Positions 1 through 8,475 of a stretch of 64,000 nt of DNA are shown here, one piece after another. The notes under the pieces are model-generated. The model was not told the origin of the DNA, ran no database searches, and saw only the letters and a program-made list of their open reading frames with translations. The stretch comes from Desulfurobacterium atlanticum (GTDB taxonomy: Bacteria; Aquificota; Aquificia; Desulfurobacteriales; Desulfurobacteriaceae). Made by a program: the position numbers and the translations under genes. How positions within the stretch are numbered: position 1 is the first letter of the stretch; every line of letters begins with the position of its first letter. The DNA is taken from NCBI RefSeq assembly GCF_900188395.1, contig NZ_FZOB01000008.1, positions 14,391 through 78,390 on the forward strand, written 5' to 3'.

Positions 1-1
1 G

Positions 2-184
2 GCAAGGATAGAGAAGGTTGTTTATTCAACACCTGACCCGAAATTTGGAGGAGTTGAAAGCCTTTTTTCTATATTCTCAAATGGAAACCTCAACCATAAA
101 GTAAAGGTTGAAAAATATCCTCTTGAAGAACCAGAAAAGCTTCTGAAAGAGTTTTTCCGGAATCTTAGAAAAAAACAGGTATAA
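2..184 (+). CDS. tadA: tRNA-specific adenosine deaminase TadA, C-terminal part
   Basis: Only the last 60 codons lie in the window; the 5' part is cut off by the window edge. The segment reads STPDPKFGGVESLFSIF followed by LNHKVKVE, which matches the C-terminal core of TadA (DPKxGAxGSL..., LNHxxxV). TadA deaminates A34 to inosine in tRNA-Arg(ACG). The catalytic HAE and PCxxC motifs lie upstream and cannot be checked. It ends 27 bp before the next gene on the same strand, so the two may be co-transcribed. Confidence 0.8.
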   Translation, partial: ARIEKVVYSTPDPKFGGVESLFSIFSNGNLNHKVKVEKYPLEEPEKLLKEFFRNLRKKQV

Positions 185-211
185 TTTCCAAAACCGCTTT
201 AGGGAGGCATT

Positions 212-1390
212 GTGAAACCTTTAAAAGAAAGACTTATGACCCCAGGACCAACTCCAGTTCCTGAAAGAGTGCTTCAGGCTATGGCATCACACACAATGTA
301 TCACAGGTCACCTAAATTTAAAGAAATTTTTGCAGAAACTATAGAAAGACTTAAAAGACTGTTCAAAACAGAAAGGGATACACTTATACTAACATCTTCC
401 GGAACAGGTGCAATGGAAGCTGCTGTTTCCAATCTCTTTTCTCCTGGCGATAGTGCAGTTGTCATAGTTGGCGGAAAGTTCGGTCAGAGATGGAAAGAGC
501 TGTGCGAAACCTTTGGAGTTAATCCTGTAGTTATAGAACTTGAATGGGGAAAGTCGGTAAATCCTGAAGATGTTAAAAAGAAAATTGAGGAAAACAGAAA
601 TATAAAGGGTGTTCTGGTTCAGATATGTGAAACATCAACAGGAGCTTTCAACGATGTTAAAGCTCTCGGAGAGATAACTGCCAGATATGATAATGTAATT
701 CTTGTAGCTGATGGAATTACAGCCTTTGGTGTTTATGATATACCTGTTGATGACTGGAACATAGATGTTGCCATTACAGGCTCACAAAAAGCTCTGATGA
801 CACCACCGGGACTTGCTGTAATAAGCTTAAGTGAAAAGGCAAAATCAAGACTAAGCAGGAAAAAATGGGCATACTACTTTGACCTATCCAAAGAGATAAA
901 GAATCAGGCTAAAGGGCAGACAGCATACACTCCGGCAGTAAACCTTATTGTAGGTCTTAATGAAGCACTTAAAATGATAGAAGAGGAAGGACTTGAAAAT
1001 GTAGCTAAAAGACACGAAATACTTGCAAAATCAGCCCGCGCCGGTATAAAGGCTCTTGAACTTGAACTGCTCCCTGAACATCCTGCAAACGGCGTAACAG
1101 CAGTAAAACTTCCTGAACACATTGATGGACAAAAGTTTGTCTCATGGATAAGAGACAGACTCGGAATAGTTATTGCAGGAGGTCAGGAACACCTTAAAGG
1201 AAAAATTTTCAGATTGTCCCACATGGGATACATAGACATTTTTGACCTTTTAACTCAACTTGAAGCTGTTGAGTTTGCCCTGACAAGAATGGAGATGTAT
1301 CCAGCTTACGGAAAAGCTGTTGCAGCAGCAATGGAAACCTATATAGAACTTGTTCATCAATCCCCAATCAAATATAGAGGAGAGAGGTAA
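212..1390 (+). CDS. class V aminotransferase (alanine-glyoxylate / serine-pyruvate family)
   Basis: PLP enzyme of the alanine-glyoxylate/serine-pyruvate aminotransferase family, 392 aa, the usual full length. It opens with the family signature MTPGPTPVPE; the Schiff-base lysine is in TGSQKALMTPPG near residue 193, preceded by the PLP aspartate in VADGITAFG. The start is GTG, set by a GGGAGG ribosome site a few bases upstream; no ATG fits better. In autotrophic thermophiles this family often serves serine/glycine metabolism, but substrate cannot be read from sequence, so the name is kept at family level. It follows tadA closely and converges on the minus-strand operon ending at 1400. Confidence 0.85.
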   Translation: MKPLKERLMTPGPTPVPERVLQAMASHTMYHRSPKFKEIFAETIERLKRLFKTERDTLILTSSGTGAMEAAVSNLFSPGDSAVVIVGGKFGQRWKELCETFGVNPVVIELEWGKSVNPEDVKKKIEENRNIKGVLVQICETSTGAFNDVKALGEITARYDNVILVADGITAFGVYDIPVDDWNIDVAITGSQKALMTPPGLAVISLSEKAKSRLSRKKWAYYFDLSKEIKNQAKGQTAYTPAVNLIVGLNEALKMIEEEGLENVAKRHEILAKSARAGIKALELELLPEHPANGVTAVKLPEHIDGQKFVSWIRDRLGIVIAGGQEHLKGKIFRLSHMGYIDIFDLLTQLEAVEFALTRMEMYPAYGKAVAAAMETYIELVHQSPIKYRGER

Positions 1391-1399
1391 TCTCTCCTC
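1377..1399. terminator. hairpin between convergent genes
   Basis: A 9-bp perfect stem (GAGGAGAGA / TCTCTCCTC) with a 5-nt loop sits exactly between two convergent genes and overlaps the stop codon of the aminotransferase. On + it is followed by CTATTTCC, a weak U-tract. It probably acts as a bidirectional terminator. Confidence 0.5.
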
Positions 1400-2611
1400 C
1401 TATTTCCTATCATCATACTCTATCTTCACTTCCGGCTCTGGCGCTGGAAGAGTTTGAGCAGGTTTTGAAATTTCAAATTTCCCTTCTTCAATCCACTCCT
1501 TAAGAATCTGTGCTATCTCCCTTGCTTTGTAGTAGGAGGAAAGTGGTGATGCTGGAATTTTCTTACCCTCCACCTCTATAAATCCTTTTCTTAAATCAGC
1601 ATAACTTACATACGCCAAAGGTTCTACCGACTCTCCACTTGGATAATCGTGAGAATAATCAAACACAGGAGCAAAAATTTCAGAATCCTTAACAGAGGTA
1701 TAAAAAGCTATTCGTTCATTAAGTACAGGAATCGGAATACCAATTCCTACAAACAGCGAAACACCGTAACCAACTATTGAAGCAGCTCTTATAAACTCTG
1801 TACTCATCCCTTTCATATCACCGACAGTCATAATCGTTCCGCTACCTGCAAGGGGAATACCTCGCTCATTTCTTTTAACGTTCGGTGCGTGCTGAGTTCC
1901 ATGAAAAGCTATATATCCCACACCGCCGCCAAGGAAAATTCGCGTTCCGATTCCTATAGTTTCAAAAAACGGATCATTTAAAAGGGGGCTTAACTGTCCA
2001 GCACTTGAATAGGTTGCGTTTGAAAGATTTGGTTTTAAAACACCCATATACGTGTAAATCGTTCGTGAGGATTTATTAACTGCAACATTATAGTTCTGAT
2101 AACAGTTTCTCGGATTAAGCAGAATCGCATCCCTTACGGTATTTATGTTAATAATCTTTTTTATCTCTCTTCGCGGATAACAGTCTGTTCCGTAACCGTA
2201 AGCTTCAAGTTCTATGTCTTCCCCTGCAATAAGCTCTTCTATCACATGAGCTCCGCCATATTCAAACTTTCCCGGATAAACCTCGTTTCTTGGGTCATTT
2301 TCAGGAAGAGCCGTAGCACCTATATAAAGGTCAACAGCAGCAAGTCCTCCATAGGCAGGCACACCATTTAAATATATCTCCTCCATCTTCATTTTTGGCT
2401 TTGTATGACCAACATTTAAAAAAGCACCAGAAGAACACATAGCACCAAAAGTCCCTGTTGTTACAACATCCACCTCTTCAGCTGCCTTCACAACCCCCTT
2501 TTCTTCAACTATTTCTATCATCTCTTCAGCGGTAACAACAACCACTTCACCTTTTCTTATCTTTTCGTTAATCTCTTCATAGGTTTTATTTACTTTAAAC
2601 TCTTCTTTCAT
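1400..2611 (-). CDS. homocysteine biosynthesis protein HcyBio (DUF39 family)
   Basis: Matches the COG1900/DUF39 family that makes homocysteine from aspartate semialdehyde and a sulfide donor without the O-acylhomoserine route. Seen: the VTTGTFGAMCSSGAFLN block with Cys59, and GYGTDCYPRREI with Cys144; conserved cysteines are needed in characterised members. No CBS or ferredoxin domain is fused, and the companion NIL/ferredoxin protein is not nearby. Start chosen at the ATG at 2611 (MKEEFKVNKT), which has a GAGAGG site; an in-frame start 17 codons upstream would run into rimO and lacks support. Last gene of the dapA operon, 13 bp after rimO. Its substrate, aspartate semialdehyde, is also the DapA substrate, so the position makes metabolic sense. 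Confidence 0.8.
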   Translation of the reverse strand: MKEEFKVNKTYEEINEKIRKGEVVVVTAEEMIEIVEEKGVVKAAEEVDVVTTGTFGAMCSSGAFLNVGHTKPKMKMEEIYLNGVPAYGGLAAVDLYIGATALPENDPRNEVYPGKFEYGGAHVIEELIAGEDIELEAYGYGTDCYPRREIKKIININTVRDAILLNPRNCYQNYNVAVNKSSRTIYTYMGVLKPNLSNATYSSAGQLSPLLNDPFFETIGIGTRIFLGGGVGYIAFHGTQHAPNVKRNERGIPLAGSGTIMTVGDMKGMSTEFIRAASIVGYGVSLFVGIGIPIPVLNERIAFYTSVKDSEIFAPVFDYSHDYPSGESVEPLAYVSYADLRKGFIEVEGKKIPASPLSSYYKAREIAQILKEWIEEGKFEISKPAQTLPAPEPEVKIEYDDRK

Positions 2612-2624
2612 ACGCCAAACCTCT

Positions 2625-3923
2625 CTAAACAGGTTCTGCAAGCAGATCAACATTGCTTGCAAGACCTACTATTTTTCCTCTAACAAATTCTCCTGGCTTA
2701 AAATTCCCTTTAAGATAGACAATTCCATCTATCTCATAAGCACTTCTATAGCTTCTCGCTTCAACATATCCTTTCATATCCTGAGAAATAGCATCAACAA
2801 GAAGAGTAAACTCTTTTCCTACAAGTTTCTGACTGTTCTCCTCAAAAATAGCATACTGAACATCTTCAATAAAGTTAAGCCTTGAATCTTTAACATCCTC
2901 AGGTAAATCACCTAAGTTGTAAGCAGAAGTTCCTTCTTCTCTGGAATACTTAAAAAAACCTGCCCAATCAAGTTTCTTTCGCTTTAAAAAAGAAATTAGC
3001 TGTTCAAAGTCCTTCTCGGTCTCTGTGGGAAATCCAACTATAAAAGAACTTCTTATAGCAACATCAGGAATCTTTTCTCTTAGTTTATCAATCAACTCAT
3101 CAATATAAGAGTATGAATATTTTCTTCCCATTGACATTAAAACCTTATCAGAAACATGCTGAAAAGGAACATCTATATAGTTAACAATTTTCTCACTTTC
3201 AGCAATTAAACCTATTAAATCTTTTGAAACATGAGTTGGATAGGTGTACATCAATCTTATCCATTCTATACCTTTTACTTTCTCCAGCCTTTTTAAAAGT
3301 CTTACAAGGGCATCTTTTTCTCCCCTGTCAAATCCATACGCTGTTGTATCCTGAGCCACGACATAAAGCTCTTTTATCCCCTTTTTAGCAAGAAGTTTTG
3401 CTTCTTCAACAATTTCATCAGCAGGACGACTTCTTAAAGGCCCCCTTATTATAGGAATTGCACAGTAGGAACAGTTGTTTGAACACCCTTCTGAAATTTT
3501 CAGATAAGCAAAATGGGGAAGAGTAAGAATCTCTCTGTAAAGAAACGGTTTATCAGGCTGAAAGCGCTTATTAAGAATCTTTTCTACACTCTTTTCAAGC
3601 TCATCAACACCTATAAAAACATCAACTTCAGGAAGCTCTTTTTTAAGTTCTTCTCTATAACGCTGATAAAGACATCCTGCAACAACAACCTTCTTTTCAG
3701 GATTACGTTTCTTTTCCTCTACAGCGGTTAATATTTCATCAATAGATTCCTCTTTTGCAGACCTTATAAAACCACAGGTGTTCACAATAACTATATCCGC
3801 ATCTTCAACCCTATCCACAAAAATCACGTCTCCTGTGGCTTTTAAAAAACCAACCATAAGCTCAGTATCAACGTGATTTTTAGGACAACCAAGACTTATA
3901 ACGGCAATCTTCTTTTTTTCCAT
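2625..3923 (-). CDS. rimO: ribosomal protein S12 methylthiotransferase RimO
   Basis: Radical-SAM methylthiotransferase that adds a methylthio group to the conserved Asp of ribosomal protein S12. 432 aa, typical. The N-terminal UPF0004 domain carries Cys13 (SLGCPKN), Cys50 (VNTCGF) and Cys84 (AGCLYQR) for the auxiliary 4Fe-4S cluster; the radical-SAM motif is Cys147-x3-Cys151-x2-Cys154; a C-terminal TRAM domain covers roughly 370-432. SLGCPKNHVDTE and the RGPLRSR segment favour RimO over MiaB. Only 3 bp separate it from hisA, so it is co-transcribed although functionally unrelated. Confidence 0.93.
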   Translation of the reverse strand: MEKKKIAVISLGCPKNHVDTELMVGFLKATGDVIFVDRVEDADIVIVNTCGFIRSAKEESIDEILTAVEEKKRNPEKKVVVAGCLYQRYREELKKELPEVDVFIGVDELEKSVEKILNKRFQPDKPFLYREILTLPHFAYLKISEGCSNNCSYCAIPIIRGPLRSRPADEIVEEAKLLAKKGIKELYVVAQDTTAYGFDRGEKDALVRLLKRLEKVKGIEWIRLMYTYPTHVSKDLIGLIAESEKIVNYIDVPFQHVSDKVLMSMGRKYSYSYIDELIDKLREKIPDVAIRSSFIVGFPTETEKDFEQLISFLKRKKLDWAGFFKYSREEGTSAYNLGDLPEDVKDSRLNFIEDVQYAIFEENSQKLVGKEFTLLVDAISQDMKGYVEARSYRSAYEIDGIVYLKGNFKPGEFVRGKIVGLASNVDLLAEPV

Positions 3924-3926
3924 AAA

Positions 3927-4655
3927 TCACCCTTTTTTCTCAAGCCTTTTTACAACACTTTCAAAATCTATAGTGCCCTCATACACGGCCTTTCCTGTAA
4001 TAGCCCCCACGACATTAGGAATTTCTGCAAGTCTAAAAACGTCTTCTTCTCTCGCAATTCCACCAGAAGCTATAACCGGTTTTTTTACACTCCCTGCAAA
4101 CCGCTCAACCTCTTCAAAGTTCGGTCCTTCCAGAGTACCATCTCTTGAAATATCTGTATAGACAAAACCCCATATAGGCTCATCCTCATACTTTTTAGCA
4201 AACTCAACTGCTTTTAACTCTGTCTTTTCAACCCATCCACGAGTAGTCATATAACCATCTTTAGCATCCACTCCAAGCACCATACCATCAGGAAAAACAT
4301 CTATCATCTCTTCAAAAAGCTCAGGATTTTCAACAGCAACCGTCCCAACAATTATACGGTCAACACCTGCATCCTTTAAAGCTTTCACAGCTTCTACCGT
4401 TCTCACTCCTCCACCAAACTGAACAGGAATAGAAAGTCTTTTAACTATCTCCTCCACTATTTTTATATTTTTAGGAACTCCTTCAAAAGCCCCATCAAGG
4501 TCAACAACATGAAGCCTTGTTGCCCCTTTATTCTGCCACAAAAGAGCAGCTTCAACAGGATTATCAAAATACTCCTTTACAGCATCAGCCCTTCCTTTAT
4601 AAAGCCTAACGCACTTCCCATCTTTTATATCAACTGCAGGTATAAGCTCAAACAT
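3927..4655 (-). CDS. hisA: HisA, ProFAR isomerase of histidine biosynthesis
   Basis: 1-(5-phosphoribosyl)-5-[(5-phosphoribosylamino)methylideneamino]imidazole-4-carboxamide isomerase, a (beta/alpha)8 barrel of 242 aa. Catalytic Asp9 is in LIPAVDIKDGKCVRL and the second Asp is in YTDISRDGTL; phosphate-binding loops are QFGGGVRT and ASGGIA. The other histidine genes in the window (hisZ, hisG) are far away and on other transcripts, so the pathway is dispersed. Lies between dapB (9 bp) and rimO (3 bp). Confidence 0.95.
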   Translation of the reverse strand: MFELIPAVDIKDGKCVRLYKGRADAVKEYFDNPVEAALLWQNKGATRLHVVDLDGAFEGVPKNIKIVEEIVKRLSIPVQFGGGVRTVEAVKALKDAGVDRIIVGTVAVENPELFEEMIDVFPDGMVLGVDAKDGYMTTRGWVEKTELKAVEFAKKYEDEPIWGFVYTDISRDGTLEGPNFEEVERFAGSVKKPVIASGGIAREEDVFRLAEIPNVVGAITGKAVYEGTIDFESVVKRLEKKG

Positions 4656-4664
4656 TGAATCCTC

Positions 4665-5447
4665 CTAAATACCTAAAACATCAAACATACTGTAAAATCC
4701 ACAAGGCTTTCCATAAATCCACTTTGCCGCTACAACAGCTCCTCTTGCAAAAGTTTCTCTGCTTGTAGCCCTGTGTGTTAACTCTATCCTTTCACCAAAA
4801 GTTGCAAAATAAACGGTATGGTCACCTACAACATCGCCCATCCGTGCAGCAAGCACACCTATCTCTTCAGAACTTCTTTCACCAACAAAACCTTTCCTCC
4901 CAAAAACAAAAACATCTTCAGGATTTCTATCAAGGGTTTTTGCCACTATTTCAGCAAGTCTCATAGCAGTCCCGGAGGGAGCATCCTTTTTGAATCTGTG
5001 ATGAATTTCAAAAATTTCAACATCGTAATCTTTATCCTTCAAAGCTTTCGTCACTTCTTCAACTATCCTGAAAAGAATGTTTACCCCAAGACTCATATTC
5101 GGAGAAAAAAGCAGGGGAATTTTCTTCCCTGCAGCTTTAAGCTTTTCCATCTCCTCACTTGAAAAACCGGTAGTCCCTGTAACAACGGCAACCCCTTCAG
5201 CAACAGCATCTTCCACAAGGGTTAAAGTAGCACAGGGAACAGTAAAATCTATAACAACATCAGGTTTATCTTTAATCTCTTTCAAAGAACCAACAAACTT
5301 TAAATTTTCATCAAACGGTTCTCCCAATAAGTCGGACTCCGGATTTTCAATAACTCCTACAAGCTCCATATCTTCATTCTCTTTCACAAGAGAGGCAATG
5401 AGCCTACCCATTCTCCCATTTGCACCGTTAACAGCTATCTTTATCAT
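4665..5447 (-). CDS. dapB: 4-hydroxy-tetrahydrodipicolinate reductase DapB
   Basis: Second lysine/diaminopimelate-specific step: NAD(P)H reduction of the DapA product. 260 aa, normal length. N-terminal dinucleotide-binding loop NGANGRMG; catalytic block IHHRFKKDAPSGTA with the His pair, Lys and PSGTA loop; TGTTGF motif. Its start overlaps the stop of the globin-PsiE gene by 4 bp, suggesting translational coupling, and it stays linked to dapA across that inserted gene. Confidence 0.95.
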   Translation of the reverse strand: MIKIAVNGANGRMGRLIASLVKENEDMELVGVIENPESDLLGEPFDENLKFVGSLKEIKDKPDVVIDFTVPCATLTLVEDAVAEGVAVVTGTTGFSSEEMEKLKAAGKKIPLLFSPNMSLGVNILFRIVEEVTKALKDKDYDVEIFEIHHRFKKDAPSGTAMRLAEIVAKTLDRNPEDVFVFGRKGFVGERSSEEIGVLAARMGDVVGDHTVYFATFGERIELTHRATSRETFARGAVVAAKWIYGKPCGFYSMFDVLGI

Positions 5448-6382
5448 AACTCTCCCCTTTTATACTCATACCATTTAACTATTCCATATACTATACCAAG
5501 TATGAAAATAAGCGCTCCTATTCCAAGCTTAAAATCTATTGGTTTATCGTGCTGGAGAGAAAGAACAAGCGCTTCCCTGATGGTAGCAGCAAGGGCAACA
5601 CTTACAAAAGCACTTACAGCAAGTTCTCCACCCATCATAAACTTTATCTCACTGTTAAGAAGCTCAAGAACCGTCCAGAGAATCAAAAGGTCGCCAAGAG
5701 CAGCTATCAATCCATGAGTTAAATCTCCGCTAAACAGATGCATCACATCCTGAACAAACAGCCCAACCACAACCATACCTACAACCATCAATCCCAAAAT
5801 TATCGCCACATCCATAACAAAAGCAAACTTTTTGGAAAATCTAATAACAAACTTCTCTGCAGGATCTGCATCTATAAACGTTCTCATCTCATGGTCTATA
5901 TAAAAAGAAAGCATTACACTTAAATGAAGGTCAAGAAGCTTTGAGAACGAGCGGATGTGTTCCTCCACACCACTACAATCTTTACCCATCTTCTCACTTA
6001 CAACAGACACTATCCTTTTTGTGCAAAATCTCCTTACAAAGTTCATCATAGCAACTATAAGATTCGGGGGGATTCCTGCCTCTGCATGCACCCTTGCTAT
6101 TTTAAGGATATAAGTAAGATACTCAGAATCATACTTTCCTGTAAAAAGCATTTCATACCAGTGGATAACTTCTCTTCTTACTCTTCGATTATACTCCTCT
6201 TCACTTATAAACTTTGTAGCCTCCTCACACCTCATAAGCTGATTTAAAAAAGCATCCGCAAACTCTTCTTTATATTCAAGAAGATATTTTCCAATCTCTT
6301 TAAGGTTGTTAAAATCTTTTTCTCTTAACTCAAGCTGATAAAGAAGTTTTTCTATATCAGAATAGCTCACATACACACCCAT
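5444..6382 (-). CDS. protoglobin-type haem sensor fused to a PsiE-like membrane domain
   Basis: 312 aa. Residues about 5-165 are helical and resemble the sensor globin of globin-coupled sensors and protoglobins; the block IARVHAEAGIPPNLIVAMMN places His99 where the proximal haem ligand sits in this family (typically H-x-x-x-G-[IL]-P-P). Residues about 183-305 carry four hydrophobic segments, including LGDLLILWTVLELL and AATIREALVLSL, the pattern of PsiE (phosphate-starvation-inducible membrane protein E). It has no kinase, GGDEF, MCP or DNA-binding output domain. A strong GGAGGTGAT site inside the end of dapA drives it, and it overlaps dapB by 4 bp. A haem-bound O2/NO/redox sensor acting through the membrane domain is inference; PsiE has no established biochemical activity. 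Confidence 0.7.
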   Translation of the reverse strand: MGVYVSYSDIEKLLYQLELREKDFNNLKEIGKYLLEYKEEFADAFLNQLMRCEEATKFISEEEYNRRVRREVIHWYEMLFTGKYDSEYLTYILKIARVHAEAGIPPNLIVAMMNFVRRFCTKRIVSVVSEKMGKDCSGVEEHIRSFSKLLDLHLSVMLSFYIDHEMRTFIDADPAEKFVIRFSKKFAFVMDVAIILGLMVVGMVVVGLFVQDVMHLFSGDLTHGLIAALGDLLILWTVLELLNSEIKFMMGGELAVSAFVSVALAATIREALVLSLQHDKPIDFKLGIGALIFILGIVYGIVKWYEYKRGEL

Positions 6383-6383
6383 C

Positions 6384-7256
6384 TTATATCACCTCCATCT
6401 TCTCAAGAATCTGCTTTATTTTCGCTTCCTTATCAGCGGAGGTCGGACAAAGGGGTAATCTAAACTCCTTCTCCATCCTTCCCATAAAGGAAAGAGCCGT
6501 TTTAACAGGAATTGGATTTGTATCTATGAACATAATTTTGTGAAGAGGATAAAGAGAAAGATGAAGGTTTTTAGCTGTTTCAACATCACCTTCAATAAAC
6601 GCCTTATACATCTTAACCATCCTGTCAGGAACTATGTTGGCAGTCACAGAAATTACCCCTTTAGCACCTACAGAAAGTAGAGGATAGAAAGTTAAATCAT
6701 CTCCGGACAATACTTCAATCTTATCACCGCAAAGGTTAACTATTTCTGAAGCAACATTTGTACTTCCTGTAGCCTCTTTAATTGCAACAACATTTTCTAT
6801 TTCAGAAAGTCTTGCAACAGTTTCAGGAAGCATATTAACACCTGTTCTTCCTGGAACATTGTAGAGAACAATAGGAATAGAAACAGCATCCGCTATTGTT
6901 TTAAAATGAAGAAAAAGCCCCTCCTGATTAGGCTTGTTGTAGTAAGGAGTTATAAGAAGAGCTCCATCCGCTCCAGCCTTCTCTGCGTATTTTGTAAGTT
7001 CTATAGCTTCCTTCGTTGAATTTGAGCCGGTTCCGGCAATAACTTTTACCTTTCCTTTTGCCAGCTCAACAGCAAAAGCTATAACCTCTTCATGCTCTTG
7101 ATAAGAAAGAGTTGCTGACTCACCAGTAGTTCCACAGGGAACGATTCCGTCAACTCCATTTTCTATCAGAAAGTGGATATGCTTTTTCAACGCTTCCCAA
7201 TCAATATTTCCATTTTTAAAAGGTGTAGGTATGGCAACATAGATTCCTTCAAACAT
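6384..7256 (-). CDS. dapA: 4-hydroxy-tetrahydrodipicolinate synthase DapA
   Basis: Condenses pyruvate with aspartate semialdehyde, the committed step to diaminopimelate and lysine. TIM barrel of 290 aa. Schiff-base Lys is in VAIKEATGS near residue 161; VPCGTTGESATLS holds the Thr pair, and YNVPGRTGVN the catalytic Tyr and substrate Arg. Start set at ATG 7256: the GGAGGA site lies 5 nt upstream, while the in-frame GTG one codon earlier is too close to it. First gene of the six-gene minus-strand operon; the 146-bp gap to thrC must hold divergent promoters. Confidence 0.95.
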   Translation of the reverse strand: MFEGIYVAIPTPFKNGNIDWEALKKHIHFLIENGVDGIVPCGTTGESATLSYQEHEEVIAFAVELAKGKVKVIAGTGSNSTKEAIELTKYAEKAGADGALLITPYYNKPNQEGLFLHFKTIADAVSIPIVLYNVPGRTGVNMLPETVARLSEIENVVAIKEATGSTNVASEIVNLCGDKIEVLSGDDLTFYPLLSVGAKGVISVTANIVPDRMVKMYKAFIEGDVETAKNLHLSLYPLHKIMFIDTNPIPVKTALSFMGRMEKEFRLPLCPTSADKEAKIKQILEKMEVI

Positions 7257-7310
7257 CACTTCCTCCAGAAGTAATTTAAAATAAAATTAAACCGAACAAG
7301 TTATTTGTGA

Positions 7311-7339
7311 TTTTAGCAAATATGAAGTTTTTATATAAT
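7311..7339 (+). promoter_or_regulatory. candidate sigma-70-type promoter for thrC
   Basis: TATAAT at 7334-7339 with a weak -35 (TTTTAG) 17 bp upstream, in the divergent gap between dapA and thrC. The start would lie near 7346, giving a leader of about 55 nt. The dapA promoter on the other strand could not be fixed. Confidence 0.4.
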
Positions 7340-7402
7340 TTTGAATAAAGATAAAATAGGTCGTTACTTTTTAAATCAAGTTTACCGGAGGTTACAAATA
7401 GT

Positions 7403-8464
7403 ATGAAATTATGGAAAGGAGTGATAGAAGAGTTCAGAGAGTTTCTACCTGTATCAGACAAAACGCCAGTAATAACGTTAAAAGAGGGAAATACTCCTCT
7501 CATAGAGGCTGATAACCTTGCAAAAGCCATTAATCCAGATATTAAGATATTTCTCAAATATGAAGGACTGAACCCAACAGGCTCATTCAAAGACCGCGGA
7601 ATGACAATGGCCGTATCAAAAGCGGTGGAAGAAGGAGCAAAAGCTGTTATATGTGCATCTACAGGCAATACATCCGCAGCAGCAGCAGCATACGCAGCAA
7701 AAGCAGGAATAAAAGCTGTGGTTCTCATACCTGAAGGGAAAATAGCACTTGGAAAACTCTCCCAGGCGGTAATGTATGGAGCTGAAGTTATTCAGATAAA
7801 AGGCAACTTTGACGAAGCACTTGATATAGTCAGAGAAATAGGGAAAAAATATCCCATAACAATAGTAAACTCCATAAATCCTTACAGGCTTCAGGGACAA
7901 AAAACCGCGGCATTTGAAGTGTGTGAGCAGCTCGGGAAAGCTCCAGATTTCCACTTTATTCCCGTTGGAAATGCCGGAAACATAACAGCTTACTGGATGG
8001 GATACAAAGAGTACTTTGAAGCTGGAAAAATAAACTCTAAACCTAAAATGTGCGGATGGCAGGCAGCAGGAGCCGCTCCAATTGTCCTGGGACATCCTGT
8101 TGAAAACCCGGAAACAATAGCCACAGCGATAAGGATAGGAAACCCTGCAAGCTGGGAAGGTGCTGTTAATGCAGCTAAAGAATCCGGCGGTTTAATAGAT
8201 ATGGTTACAGATGAAGAAATTCTTGAAGCGTATAAACTTGTAGCAAGAACGGAAGGAATTTTCTGTGAACCTGCATCAGCGGCGTCCATTGCAGGAGTAA
8301 TAAAGGCAAACAGAGAAAAACAACTTTTCAATAAAGGAGACATTATCGTTTGCACTTTAACGGGCCATGGACTTAAAGACCCTGACACCGCAATTTCTAT
8401 GGGAGTAAAACCTGTAACCCTTCCAGCAGAAGAAAAAGCAATAGTAAAACATCTCGGATTTTAA
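7403..8464 (+). CDS. thrC: threonine synthase
   Basis: Converts O-phosphohomoserine to threonine. 353 aa, the short class without the N-terminal extension. PLP lysine is Lys63 in [11 protein letters not shown]; the phosphate loop is [21 protein letters not shown] is the C-terminal family block. ATG is preceded by GGAGGT at proper spacing. Followed 11 bp later by hisZ and then purA on the same strand, so it heads a mixed biosynthetic operon. Confidence 0.95.
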   Translation: MKLWKGVIEEFREFLPVSDKTPVITLKEGNTPLIEADNLAKAINPDIKIFLKYEGLNPTGSFKDRGMTMAVSKAVEEGAKAVICASTGNTSAAAAAYAAKAGIKAVVLIPEGKIALGKLSQAVMYGAEVIQIKGNFDEALDIVREIGKKYPITIVNSINPYRLQGQKTAAFEVCEQLGKAPDFHFIPVGNAGNITAYWMGYKEYFEAGKINSKPKMCGWQAAGAAPIVLGHPVENPETIATAIRIGNPASWEGAVNAAKESGGLIDMVTDEEILEAYKLVARTEGIFCEPASAASIAGVIKANREKQLFNKGDIIVCTLTGHGLKDPDTAISMGVKPVTLPAEEKAIVKHLGF

Positions 8465-8475
8465 AAGGATAGATG

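Noticed and set aside
2612-2662. N-terminal extension of HcyBio by 17 codons
   Set aside because: It would overlap rimO and lacks similarity to the family; the ATG at 2611 has the ribosome site.
7616-8095. 159-codon open frame on - inside thrC
   Set aside because: Cys/Tyr/Phe-rich antisense shadow of a conserved enzyme.
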